Below the pieces are notes generated by a model, which had not been told where the DNA came from, did no database searches, and saw nothing but the letters and a program-made list of their open reading frames with translations. Made by a program: the position numbers and the translations under genes. Below, one piece after another: positions 1-7,925 of a DNA stretch of 64,000 nucleotides; the stretch's first letter is position 1, and each line of letters opens with the position of its first letter. This DNA comes from Aliarcobacter cryaerophilus (GTDB lineage: Bacteria; Campylobacterota; Campylobacteria; Campylobacterales; Arcobacteraceae): positions 1,612,001-1,676,000 of the forward strand of contig NZ_CP060694.1 in the NCBI RefSeq assembly GCF_014352935.1, read 5' to 3'.

Positions 1-141
1 TGCTTCAATTACAGCTATTCCCTCTTCTTTTAACTTACTATATGTTCCACCTGTTGAAATAATCTCATATCCAAGTTTCACAAGCTCTTTTGCAAAATTT
101 ACAACACTACTTTTATCACTTACACTAATTAATGCTCTCAT
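1..141 (-). CDS. purH: PurH, bifunctional AICAR transformylase/IMP cyclohydrolase (N-terminal part only)
   Basis: The minus strand from 141 reads [20 protein letters not shown] and continues to the window edge, so only about 47 residues are present. This opening, followed by an ISTGGT-type motif, is the start of the MGS-like IMP cyclohydrolase domain of PurH, which carries out the last two steps of purine synthesis. It lies 16 bases downstream of purL on the same strand, so the two are probably co-transcribed. The C-terminal transformylase domain lies outside the window. Identification rests on a short but characteristic stretch plus the purL neighbour. Confidence 0.88.
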   Translation of the reverse strand, partial: MRALISVSDKSSVVNFAKELVKLGYEIISTGGTYSKLKEEGIAVIEA

Positions 142-157
142 CTTTTACCTTATTTTC

Positions 158-2371
158 TTATTGATCTTGTTCTATTACTTCTTTAAATCTGTTAAAGTAA
201 ACTTTGCTCAGATTATCTAACTCTTTAAAAATATCATTTATAATAAATTTATCTCCACCTGTTCTTCCAATAGCTACATAAGAAACTCTGTTTTTAGAAG
301 CTAATTTCTCAAACTCTTCACAATTTTTTGGATTTACTTCAACTATTGCTCTACTTAATGATTCACTAAAAATATCTTTAGAATCATTTAAGGATATATT
401 AGCTTCAACTCCAATATTTCCTACAACTGCCATTTTTGCTAAAGATATAGCAACTCCACCAAGATTTACATCTTTGGCACTTTTTAAAAGTTTTGCTCTG
501 TTTGCTTCAATTACTGTATTCCATAAAGCTAACTCTTTTTCAAAATCAACTTTTGGATGAACTCCAGCAACTTTTCCATAAAGTTTTTTTAGATATAAAC
601 TTCCACCAAACTCACTATAAGTATCACCTAAAAGATATAATACATTTCCACTTTCTTGAAGTTTTGAAGGAAGTACATTTTGTGCATCTTCATTTACTCC
701 AACCATAGCAATTGATGGCGTTGGAAAAACACTAACTCCATTTGTTTCATTGTATAAAGATACATTTCCACCAATTACAGGAGTATTTAATGCTCTACAA
801 GCATTTTTAATACCTTCACAACTCTCTTTAAATTGCCACATAACTTCTGGATTTTGAGGATTTCCAAAATTTAGACAATCTGTAATAGCTTTTGGAACAG
901 CCCCAGTCATAGCAACATTTCTACCACTCTCCATAACAGCAGCTGCTGCTCCTAATTGTGGATTTATATAACAAAATCTTGTGTTACAATCAGCACTCAT
1001 AGATAAAGCTTTACCAGTCTCTTTGATTCTAATTGTAGAACCATCCAAACTTCCTGGACCTTTTATAGTATTTGTTTGAACCATTGAGTCAAATTGAGAG
1101 TAAATCCAAGATTTATCTACAACTTCCATATCACTAAATAACTCATCAAAAGCAATTTGATTTGAAATTTGTTTATCCATATTTACATTTGAAATAGTTT
1201 TTAAATATTCAGGCTCACTTACAGGTCTATCTAAAACTGGTGCCTCTTCTGATACTGGTTGAACTGGAATATCAGCTACTTTTTCACCATGCCAAAATAA
1301 TTCCATGTTACCAGTATTTGTAACTTCTCCAATAACAGCAACATCTAGCTCCCATTTTTGGAAAATATCAATTATTTGTTGCTCACAACCTTTTTTAGCA
1401 CAAATAAGCATTCTTTCTTGAGACTCTGAAAGCATAAAATCATAAGGAGTCATACCCTCTTCTCGTGCAGGAACTTTATCTAAGTGCATAATCATTCCAC
1501 TTCCACTTCTTCCAGCCATCTCAAATGAAGATGATGTAAGCCCAGCAGCTCCCATATCTTGAATACCAACAATTAAATCAGCTTTAAATAGTTCTAAACA
1601 AGCCTCTAAAAGTAGCTTTTCAGTAAATGGATCTCCAACTTGAACAGTTGGTCTTTTGCTTTCACTATCTTCAGTAAAAGAGGCACTTGACATAACAGCA
1701 CCACCAAGACCATCTCGTCCTGTTTTACTTCCAACATAGATAACTGGATTTCCAATTCCCTCAGCTCTTCCATAAAAAATCTCATCAGTTTTTGCAAGAC
1801 CTAAAGTAAATGCATTTACTAGATTATTTCCAGCATAACACTCTTCAAAACTTGTCTCTCCACCAATAGTAGGAACTCCCATACAGTTTCCATATCCACC
1901 AATTCCAGCAACAACACCTTTTAAAAGGTATCTATGTTTTTTTGCAGTTTCGCTATTACCTTCAATTGAAGCAAATCTAATTGAGTTCATACTTGCAACT
2001 GGTCTTGCACCCATTGTAAATACATCTCTTAAGATACCACCAACTCCAGTTGCAGCTCCTTGATAAGGCTCAATAAAGCTTGGATGATTGTGTGATTCCA
2101 TTTTAAATACAGCAGCGTATCCATCACCAATATCTATTACTCCAGCATTTTCACCAGGTCCTTGAATAACCCATGGTGCTTTTGTTGGAAATCCACTTAA
2201 ATATTTTTTACTTGATTTATAAGAGCAGTGCTCGCTCCACATTGCAGAGAAGATACCAATCTCAACATAGTTTGGTTCTCTTCCTAAGATTTTTTTTATA
2301 TTCTCAAACTCATCTTTTGTTAAAGAGTGCGCTAAAGCTATCTCTTCAATATTCATCTCTTTTTTTTGCAT
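158..2371 (-). CDS. purL: PurL, phosphoribosylformylglycinamidine synthase subunit II
   Basis: At 737 residues this is the short PurL form, which works with separate PurS and PurQ subunits; neither is in this window. It converts FGAR to FGAM using ATP and ammonia supplied by PurQ. Visible hallmarks are [11 protein letters not shown] near residue 45, [23 protein letters not shown] around residue 95 and a glycine-rich [15 protein letters not shown] segment, followed by a second AIRS-like half. The start at 2371 is preceded by AAGG six bases upstream. An in-frame ATG five codons later (2356) is possible but has a poorer ribosome site. purH follows directly. Confidence 0.97.
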   Translation of the reverse strand: MQKKEMNIEEIALAHSLTKDEFENIKKILGREPNYVEIGIFSAMWSEHCSYKSSKKYLSGFPTKAPWVIQGPGENAGVIDIGDGYAAVFKMESHNHPSFIEPYQGAATGVGGILRDVFTMGARPVASMNSIRFASIEGNSETAKKHRYLLKGVVAGIGGYGNCMGVPTIGGETSFEECYAGNNLVNAFTLGLAKTDEIFYGRAEGIGNPVIYVGSKTGRDGLGGAVMSSASFTEDSESKRPTVQVGDPFTEKLLLEACLELFKADLIVGIQDMGAAGLTSSSFEMAGRSGSGMIMHLDKVPAREEGMTPYDFMLSESQERMLICAKKGCEQQIIDIFQKWELDVAVIGEVTNTGNMELFWHGEKVADIPVQPVSEEAPVLDRPVSEPEYLKTISNVNMDKQISNQIAFDELFSDMEVVDKSWIYSQFDSMVQTNTIKGPGSLDGSTIRIKETGKALSMSADCNTRFCYINPQLGAAAAVMESGRNVAMTGAVPKAITDCLNFGNPQNPEVMWQFKESCEGIKNACRALNTPVIGGNVSLYNETNGVSVFPTPSIAMVGVNEDAQNVLPSKLQESGNVLYLLGDTYSEFGGSLYLKKLYGKVAGVHPKVDFEKELALWNTVIEANRAKLLKSAKDVNLGGVAISLAKMAVVGNIGVEANISLNDSKDIFSESLSRAIVEVNPKNCEEFEKLASKNRVSYVAIGRTGGDKFIINDIFKELDNLSKVYFNRFKEVIEQDQ

Positions 2372-2375
2372 TTTT

Positions 2376-2405
2376 CGCCTTAAATATTTGTCAATTTTTA
2401 AGGCG
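2376..2405 (-). promoter_or_regulatory. Inverted repeat over the purL ribosome-binding site
   Basis: A perfect 9-base inverted repeat (CGCCTTAAA at 2376-2384 and TTTAAGGCG at 2397-2405, spacer 12) lies just upstream of purL. Its start-proximal arm contains the AAGG Shine-Dalgarno bases. If both arms are transcribed the hairpin would bury the ribosome site. If transcription begins inside it, the repeat could be an operator. Function is inferred only from geometry. Confidence 0.45.
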
Positions 2406-2411
2406 ATTGTA
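2406..2411 (-). promoter_or_regulatory. purL: Putative purL -10 box
   Basis: The minus strand reads TACAAT here, in the 63-base gap between the upstream hydrolase gene and purL. Campylobacterota sigma-70 promoters are defined mainly by the -10 element and lack a strict -35 box. A start about seven bases downstream would fall inside the adjacent inverted repeat. Confidence 0.4.
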
Positions 2412-2415
2412 TCTA

Positions 2416-2438
2416 AAAAGAGTTAAAAATGTTTTTAA
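2416..2438 (-). terminator. Putative terminator of the L,D-carboxypeptidase gene
   Basis: On the minus strand a 7-base stem (TTAAAAA and TTTTTAA, 2423-2438) with a minimal loop overlaps the stop codon at 2435 and is followed by CTCTTTTT. The stem is entirely A/T, so it is weak. Confidence 0.4.
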
Positions 2439-3406
2439 TCTTCAGTTAAAATTTGTACTTTATTGTTTGCAACTTCAAGAAAAAGCTCTTTTTTGCCAAC
2501 AAACTTAACAGATGGGCTGTAATACTCTTCATCCATTACCGCTCTATATATTTTTTTACCCAAAGAGTTTGGATAAGGACTTATATCCATATTGTAAAGA
2601 TTAATTATTTTATTCTCATTTTTAGCAAAGATTTGCTTTTTTTGATTTGCAAAAGTATTAAAATCACTTCTATCTGCTCTTTTAAACTCTTTTGAATAAA
2701 AAGATAAATACTCATTGATATTAGATGTTTTCCATGCATCTTTCCACTTATAAATTGAACTTAAAATAAGTGCTATATCTTCTTTTTTTGCTTTTTTAAA
2801 CTCATCACCACTAGTTATCAATACTGTTTTTTTATAATCAATATTTTTTTCTAACTCTTTTAGTTTTTCATTATTTAAAGCTAAACAACCTTGTGTATAA
2901 TTTTCTCTATCTCCATTTAAAGGCATTCCATGTATCCAAATTCCATGACCTTTTTTATTTAAACTTTGGTCAAAATTATTTGGATATGAAGTAACAAGTG
3001 CTAAAGGTCCATAAAATTGGTCAAGTCCTGTTCTTTTTTGAACTAAATCATAAGAACCTTCTGGAGTTTTTTTATCACCCTCTAAATATTTATCACCAGC
3101 TTTTTCACCAATAATCATATTATCTTTTGAGATTTTTTTAAAATCATCTCCATTTTTTGCAAATACACTCATCTCTTTATTGTTTTTTTGTGCAACAATA
3201 ACATACTCTTTTGTCTCATAAAAACCATAATCAACATTTTTATTTTCAAGATATTTTTTCCATGAATTTACATCTCTTAAACTCTTTTCAAGCTCTTTTT
3301 CTACTGCATTTATACCTTGAGTTCTATACAACTCTAAAAAATCTTTAGAAAAAAGATTTACTGATAAAAATACTAAAATAACCAACTTTAACAATTTATG
3401 CTCCAT
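2435..3406 (-). CDS. Periplasmic YkuD-family L,D-carboxypeptidase (Csd6/Pgp2-like)
   Basis: This 323-residue protein has an N-terminal signal peptide (about residues 1-20), a YkuD catalytic domain and a C-terminal region compatible with an NTF2-like fold. The YkuD signature is clear: HGIWIHG with His159, then TQGC with the nucleophile Cys174. This domain order matches Helicobacter pylori Csd6 and Campylobacter jejuni Pgp2, which trim tetrapeptide stems to tripeptides in the periplasm and set helical cell shape. It is transcribed divergently from an M23 peptidoglycan hydrolase, which supports a cell-wall role. L,D-transpeptidase activity cannot be excluded, but the Csd6-like architecture favours carboxypeptidase. 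Confidence 0.85.
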   Translation of the reverse strand: MEHKLLKLVILVFLSVNLFSKDFLELYRTQGINAVEKELEKSLRDVNSWKKYLENKNVDYGFYETKEYVIVAQKNNKEMSVFAKNGDDFKKISKDNMIIGEKAGDKYLEGDKKTPEGSYDLVQKRTGLDQFYGPLALVTSYPNNFDQSLNKKGHGIWIHGMPLNGDRENYTQGCLALNNEKLKELEKNIDYKKTVLITSGDEFKKAKKEDIALILSSIYKWKDAWKTSNINEYLSFYSKEFKRADRSDFNTFANQKKQIFAKNENKIINLYNMDISPYPNSLGKKIYRAVMDEEYYSPSVKFVGKKELFLEVANNKVQILTED

Positions 3407-3425
3407 TTTCTTTTTAAGTTTTGGG

Positions 3426-3435
3426 ATTGTATAAT
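3426..3435. promoter_or_regulatory. Overlapping divergent -10 boxes
   Basis: The plus strand has TATAAT at 3430-3435 and the minus strand has TACAAT over 3431-3426, so the two -10 elements share bases. They sit in the 67-base gap between the divergent Csd6-like and M23 genes. If both are used, polymerase cannot occupy both promoters at once. Confidence 0.5.
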
Positions 3436-3473
3436 ACTTGTCCTAATTTTTTAATAAAAAGGGATTATAGATT

Positions 3474-4664
3474 TTGAAAAAAATTATTTTACTTATTTGC
3501 ATTTTATTTAACACACTTTTTTCAGCTCAAATAGAAGAACTTTCTTGGCAAAAAGGAGAGAGTTTCTTGACATTTTTAGAAAAAAATAAAATCCCTTTAA
3601 AATTATATTATGACCTAGATAAAGAGGATCAGGAACTTTGTAGTGAAATTCAATCTGGAAATAGATTTTTCTCATATACAGAAGAGGATGGAAGTTTAAT
3701 ACAAGCTTTAATTCCAGTCTCACTAGATATGCAAATACATATTTATAGAGATAGTTCAAATGAATATAAATTCCAAACTCTACCTATTAACTACACTGAA
3801 AAATCTGAATTAATAGCTATTCCCATAACAGAATCTATATCAAATGATATTCAAAAAGCAACTGGAGATGTTACAATAGCAGCTCTTTTAAACACTCTAT
3901 TTAGTAACTCAAATGCTGATTTTAAAAAGATGAAAAAAGGTGACTTTATAGCTATTGAATACAACCAAAAAACTTATATGGGAAAACTTCATGGTATGCC
4001 TGAAATAAATGCTGCTATGATTCAAATAAATGGAAAACCATTTTATAGATTTAGAAATAGCAAAGATGACAAATATTATGATGAAAACGGTGTTGGTTTT
4101 ACAAAAACTTATCTATTTCAAATACCTTTGACATTTACAAGAATTTCAAGTCCATTTACAAACAAAAGATACCACCCTGTTTTAAAAAGATATAGAGCCC
4201 ATTTGGGTACTGATTTTGCAGCACCAACAGGAAGAAACATCTATGCTGCAGCTGATGGAAAAGTTGAGTTTGTAGGAACTCAAAGTGGTTATGGAAAAAC
4301 TATTATAATAAATCATCAAAATGGATATAAGACTTTATATGCACACCAAAATGGCTTTGCAAAAGGAATAAGAGTGGGTCAAATGATAAAAAAAGGGACA
4401 CATATAGGTTATGTTGGCTCTACTGGACTTAGCTCAGGACCACATTTACATTTAGGTATGTATAAAAACAATGTAGCAATAGACTCAATGACTGTTTTAC
4501 AAAAGCCAAAATTTGAAGGACTTGATCCAAAAGAGAAACCAATATTTTTGGCAAATACTAAAGCTATTATCTCTAAATTTAATAAGCAAATAGAAAATGA
4601 TAACAGAACAACTCCAACAAGATTAGATAGAATTTCAGATAGAAGTATTATTAACTTATTTTAA
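3474..4664 (+). CDS. M23 family peptidoglycan metallopeptidase (Csd3/HdpA-like)
   Basis: A 396-residue protein with an N-terminal secretion signal (MKKIILLICILFNTLFSA) and a C-terminal LytM/M23 domain. The zinc-binding pattern is present as HLGTD (His243, Asp247) and HLH (His324, His326), with GSTGLSSGPHLHLG around the second site. Length and domain order fit H. pylori Csd3/HdpA, a periplasmic D,D-endopeptidase and carboxypeptidase needed for helical shape. The start is TTG at 3474; AAAGGG lies about ten bases upstream and the signal peptide begins there. Its divergent neighbour is another shape hydrolase. The exact substrate specificity is inferred from family resemblance. Confidence 0.85.
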   Translation: MKKIILLICILFNTLFSAQIEELSWQKGESFLTFLEKNKIPLKLYYDLDKEDQELCSEIQSGNRFFSYTEEDGSLIQALIPVSLDMQIHIYRDSSNEYKFQTLPINYTEKSELIAIPITESISNDIQKATGDVTIAALLNTLFSNSNADFKKMKKGDFIAIEYNQKTYMGKLHGMPEINAAMIQINGKPFYRFRNSKDDKYYDENGVGFTKTYLFQIPLTFTRISSPFTNKRYHPVLKRYRAHLGTDFAAPTGRNIYAAADGKVEFVGTQSGYGKTIIINHQNGYKTLYAHQNGFAKGIRVGQMIKKGTHIGYVGSTGLSSGPHLHLGMYKNNVAIDSMTVLQKPKFEGLDPKEKPIFLANTKAIISKFNKQIENDNRTTPTRLDRISDRSIINLF

Positions 4665-4722
4665 AAATATTGCTTAAAAGTTAAGCTTTCAGTAGAAAAC
4701 TCGACTTTAAAGCATAATTTTT
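4663..4722. terminator. Bidirectional terminator between convergent genes
   Basis: An imperfect 19-base stem pairs 4663-4681 with 4704-4722 (three mismatches), with A-rich and T-rich flanks suited to termination in both directions. A smaller hairpin, GCTTAA-AAG-TTAAGC, is nested in the left part. It lies between the convergent M23 gene and the nitrite/sulfite reductase gene. Confidence 0.6.
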
Positions 4723-6304
4723 ATTCACTATCTTCTACAGAACCAACTGGTTGTAAAACTGCTAAATAGTCTTTAAATCTTTCTTGTCCCAAATTATCAG
4801 TTTTATAATCATTTATAAGTTTTTCTATATAATCAACAACACCAGTTGAAGGAACTTTTACACCAATTTTTCTAGCAATTCTACTTTTACTTGTACCTTC
4901 TAAATTTCCACCTAAAAGTACATCATATCCTTCAACTCTTTCACCTTCATGTCTAATCATAGCTCCAACAAATCCAATATCAGCAATTTGTGGTTGAGAA
5001 CATGTATTTCCACAACCAGAAATAGCAATAGTTAAATCTTCTTTAAAATCTGGAAATCTATTTTCAAGCTCAACAACAACTTTTTTTGCAAACTCTTTTG
5101 TTTCAGTTATACCAAATTTACAGAACTCTTTTCCTGTACATGATTGTAATCTTGCCCTAAATGGATTTGGTGTATATGGATAACCTAATTCTTCAAACTC
5201 ATCTGCCAAAGATTGAACTACCTCATCTTTTACATCATAAACTACAAAATTCTGAGTTCCAGTTAATGCAACTCCACCAGCACCATATTTTTTACAAATT
5301 TCATAAAACTTTACAAAATCTTCTCCAGCAACTCTTCCTGAGTTTGTTGCAAACCCAACATAAGAGAGTCCATTTTGTTTTTGTCTATTGATTCCAAAGT
5401 GATTTCTATTTTCAAAAGATGCAACAATTGGAGCTTCTAAACCATCTTGAAGTTTGTATCCAATAGCTTTTTCAATCTCTTCTACAAACTTTTCTATTCC
5501 CCAGTCATTTAAAAGATGTCTAACTCTTGCTTTATTTCTATTGTCTCTATTTCCATTATCTCTAAAAATTTCTGCACAAGCAACTGCTACATCTAAAACT
5601 TGTTCTGGCTTTACATACTTATTTGCTCTTGTTGCTATTTGTTTTGATTTTGATAATCCACCACCAATAGTTAAATCAAATAAAACTTCATTACCTTCTG
5701 TTTTAAAAGCTGTAAAAGCAACATCTTGAATCTCATGTGCTGCACAGTGACATTTACAACCACTAATTCCTATTTTATATTTTCTTGGAAAATTACAAAA
5801 TCTATCATCATTTTTATCAAAATATGAATCAACCTCTTTTAAAAGCTTTTGAACATCATAAATTTCACCTTCATCAATACCACTAACAGGACAAGTCATA
5901 ATAGGTCTAGGACCATCACCAGATGCCATTCTTGAAGTTAAATTTACACTATTTAGTAAATCAAAAATAGCTGGAATATCTTTTATTTCAATATAGTGAA
6001 ACTGAACATTTTGTCTTGTTGTAAAATCAACCAATCCTTGAGCATATTTTTGTCCAATCTCTCCCATAACTCTTAGTTGTTCTAAATTCATTCTAGCATC
6101 AACTAATTTGATTCTTTTCATAAAATATTTTTTATCTTCTAAACCATCTTTATTTATATGAGGATACATTCCGTACCATTTTAAAAGCCCAATATACTCA
6201 TCTTTCAAAGGAATTCCTTCTAATGCTTCTTTGTATAAATCGTCTATTACTCTAAGCGGATTTCTTGAAGCTTTTAAAAGTTCAAGTTCTGATAATTGTG
6301 CCAT
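4721..6304 (-). CDS. Siroheme nitrite/sulfite reductase, ferredoxin type
   Basis: A cytoplasmic six-electron reductase of the assimilatory nitrite/sulfite reductase family. The C-terminal half carries the siroheme-[4Fe-4S] ligand set as CTGKEFC (Cys389, Cys395) and CGNTC (Cys431, Cys435), giving the required C-x5-C and C-x3-C pattern. The N-terminal half keeps a degenerate copy (SGCKCHCAAHE), as expected for this internally duplicated family. I start it at ATG 6304 (527 residues), because AAGGA lies five bases upstream and the alignable MAQLSELELL begins there; an upstream extension to 6364 has no support. Whether nitrite or sulfite is the main substrate cannot be read from the sequence. No partner reductase gene is adjacent. 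Confidence 0.87.
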   Translation of the reverse strand: MAQLSELELLKASRNPLRVIDDLYKEALEGIPLKDEYIGLLKWYGMYPHINKDGLEDKKYFMKRIKLVDARMNLEQLRVMGEIGQKYAQGLVDFTTRQNVQFHYIEIKDIPAIFDLLNSVNLTSRMASGDGPRPIMTCPVSGIDEGEIYDVQKLLKEVDSYFDKNDDRFCNFPRKYKIGISGCKCHCAAHEIQDVAFTAFKTEGNEVLFDLTIGGGLSKSKQIATRANKYVKPEQVLDVAVACAEIFRDNGNRDNRNKARVRHLLNDWGIEKFVEEIEKAIGYKLQDGLEAPIVASFENRNHFGINRQKQNGLSYVGFATNSGRVAGEDFVKFYEICKKYGAGGVALTGTQNFVVYDVKDEVVQSLADEFEELGYPYTPNPFRARLQSCTGKEFCKFGITETKEFAKKVVVELENRFPDFKEDLTIAISGCGNTCSQPQIADIGFVGAMIRHEGERVEGYDVLLGGNLEGTSKSRIARKIGVKVPSTGVVDYIEKLINDYKTDNLGQERFKDYLAVLQPVGSVEDSE

Positions 6305-6337
6305 ACTATTCCTTATTATAATTGTAATTTTTATGTA

Positions 6338-6343
6338 ATTATA
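6338..6343 (-). promoter_or_regulatory. Putative -10 box of the nitrite/sulfite reductase
   Basis: The minus strand reads TATAAT at 6343-6338, 34 bases upstream of the chosen start at 6304, leaving a leader of about 27 bases. This supports the shorter protein start. Confidence 0.5.
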
Positions 6344-6447
6344 TCTCGAAAAGTTTAAATACAAATTAAAATAATCTTGATTAAATAACTATAGTAAATT
6401 ATAGATAAATTTAAGCTATTTTTTAGATTAATATTTAAAATATAGTT

Positions 6448-6479
6448 TATAATTCCACCACAGAATAAACTTTTATTCT
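6448..6479 (+). promoter_or_regulatory. Putative promoter and leader palindrome of the M42-type peptidase
   Basis: TATAAT occurs at 6448-6453, and just downstream an 8-base inverted repeat (AGAATAAA and TTTATTCT, 6462-6479, two-base centre) falls at or just after the expected transcript start. The palindrome could be an operator or an RNA hairpin. Confidence 0.42.
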
Positions 6480-6500
6480 ATAAAACTTTAGGAGAATAGT

Positions 6501-7589
6501 TTGAGTGCTTCATTTTCAAATGAGCCAAAAGATTTTACTCTATTTTTAGATTTGCTAAAACAACTTATTCGAGTTCCTTCTGTTACAGGAGCTGAACACT
6601 CTTTTTTACTTTACTTAAAAAGAGAACTTGAAGAGATTGGTATAAAAACAGAGCATTATGATGGACTTTTAGTTGCTAGCGGAAAAGATCCATTAAATGG
6701 TATCTTAAGTGCACACATAGATAGACATGGTGTTATTTGTACCGGTCCAAATGAGTTCCAGTTTGCAGCTTTTTTAGCAAAAAATCGCTCTGATTTAAGA
6801 GGAAATTCACTTTCTGAACAAACTTTTCAACAAATTTCACAAAGATATATAAATCAAAATGTTCATGCTTACGAGCCATTTAGTGGAGGTTATTTAGGTA
6901 TTGGAAAAATTACAGATGCTTTTTTAAAAGAAGAGATAAATAATCTAATATTTAAAATAGATGGGTTAAATCACCTACTTCCTGGCACTCCAATTGCCTT
7001 TGTAGATAAGCTTAAACAAAATGGAAATTTAATCTCTGCACAGCTTGATAATGTTTTAAGTGCAGCAATTATTTTATATCTTTATCAGCATGGATTTGCT
7101 GGAACTGCATTTTTTACAGCTCAAGAAGAAGCTGGTAAAAGTTGGAGGTTTGTTCATGAATGGTTTAAAAAAAATAAAATATCAACAGATAAACTAGTTG
7201 TTCTTGATACTAGTCCTTATGAAAGCAGAGAAGAAGCAGATAAGCAACTTATAGTTTTAAGAAATAAGGATGTAAATGCAAGATTTAAATCACCTCTTTT
7301 AAAGGAGCTTAAACAATTTTGTAAAAAAAATAAAATATCATTCTCTTGTAAAGACAAATTTATAATTGAAAAAAATAAACTAAGAGAAAAAGATGGGTTA
7401 AAGCCTCTTAGTATTGGAAGTACAGAGTTAGGAAGAATTGTTATGGAGTCGAATGGACAAATTCAAGGCGCAACTTTACAAATTCCAACTACTGGTTATC
7501 ATACAGTTGATGAGACAGCTTGTGTTGAATCTATTAAAGCAATTATTTTTATTTTGAGTAGTTTTTATATAAAAACTGTTAATATTTAA
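6501..7589 (+). CDS. M42-type metallo-aminopeptidase
   Basis: A 362-residue cytoplasmic metallopeptidase of the M42/M20 co-catalytic zinc superfamily. Probable metal and catalytic residues appear in the expected order: SAHIDRHG (His72), QLDNVLSAA (bridging Asp), TAQEEAG (catalytic Glu pair), LDTSPYES and the C-terminal YHTVDE histidine. Such enzymes remove N-terminal residues from peptides. The start is TTG at 6501, directly preceded by AGGAG at a normal spacing. It begins a plus-strand group with a small gene 20 bases downstream. The substrate is not predictable; close relatives are usually annotated simply as peptidase M42. Confidence 0.78.
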   Translation: MSASFSNEPKDFTLFLDLLKQLIRVPSVTGAEHSFLLYLKRELEEIGIKTEHYDGLLVASGKDPLNGILSAHIDRHGVICTGPNEFQFAAFLAKNRSDLRGNSLSEQTFQQISQRYINQNVHAYEPFSGGYLGIGKITDAFLKEEINNLIFKIDGLNHLLPGTPIAFVDKLKQNGNLISAQLDNVLSAAIILYLYQHGFAGTAFFTAQEEAGKSWRFVHEWFKKNKISTDKLVVLDTSPYESREEADKQLIVLRNKDVNARFKSPLLKELKQFCKKNKISFSCKDKFIIEKNKLREKDGLKPLSIGSTELGRIVMESNGQIQGATLQIPTTGYHTVDETACVESIKAIIFILSSFYIKTVNI

Positions 7590-7609
7590 TTTTAAAAAAG
7601 AAGGGAAAA

Positions 7610-7837
7610 ATGAATTTAGCTATTATTTATGAATTAAGAGCCGCTGATGTAAAAGAAGAACATATTGAGCAAATTATGGATAAAGTAAAAAATAGATTAA
7701 GTGAAGAGAATATCGATAAAGAGCTTGTAAAGTTGGGGTATCCTAAAATTTTTACTGTTGATTATAGTGAATATGATAGTTTTGATTATAACGATAGCTT
7801 TACACCAACTAGTAAAGCCTCTTTAAAAGAAGATTGA
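7610..7837 (+). CDS. Small uncharacterised acidic protein
   Basis: I do not recognise this 75-residue protein. It starts at ATG 7610 with AAGGG just upstream and follows the M42-type gene by 20 bases, so it is probably on the same transcript. The first 50 residues look like a compact helical domain (RAADVKEEHIEQIMDKVKNR), and the tail is acidic and rich in Ser, Tyr and Asp (DYSEYDSFDYNDSF), probably flexible. There is no signal peptide or membrane segment. Codon use resembles its neighbours, and the clean start and ribosome site argue for a real gene. The function is unknown. Confidence 0.6.
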   Translation: MNLAIIYELRAADVKEEHIEQIMDKVKNRLSEENIDKELVKLGYPKIFTVDYSEYDSFDYNDSFTPTSKASLKED

Positions 7838-7860
7838 AAAACTAAAAAACCTTAAATTTT

Positions 7861-7899
7861 AAATTCATAAGCTTCTTGCTTGTGAATTTAGCTACAATT
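7861..7899 (+). promoter_or_regulatory. Hairpin followed by putative tex -10 box
   Basis: A 12-base stem (7861-7872 with 7878-7889, one G-T wobble, five-base loop) is immediately followed by TACAAT at 7894-7899, a plausible -10 box for tex. The stem could end upstream transcription or act as an operator at the -35 position. Confidence 0.42.
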
Positions 7900-7925
7900 T
7901 CCAAAAAAATAAGAAAAGAAAATTT

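Noticed and set aside
493-708. Plus-strand open frame inside purL
   Set aside because: It is antisense to a strongly conserved enzyme and encodes a leucine-, histidine- and phenylalanine-rich sequence typical of the reverse strand of AT-rich genes. No ribosome site was seen.
6305-6364. Longer N terminus for the nitrite/sulfite reductase
   Set aside because: The added residues are unlike the family, the -10 box lies inside them, and a good ribosome site precedes the ATG at 6304.
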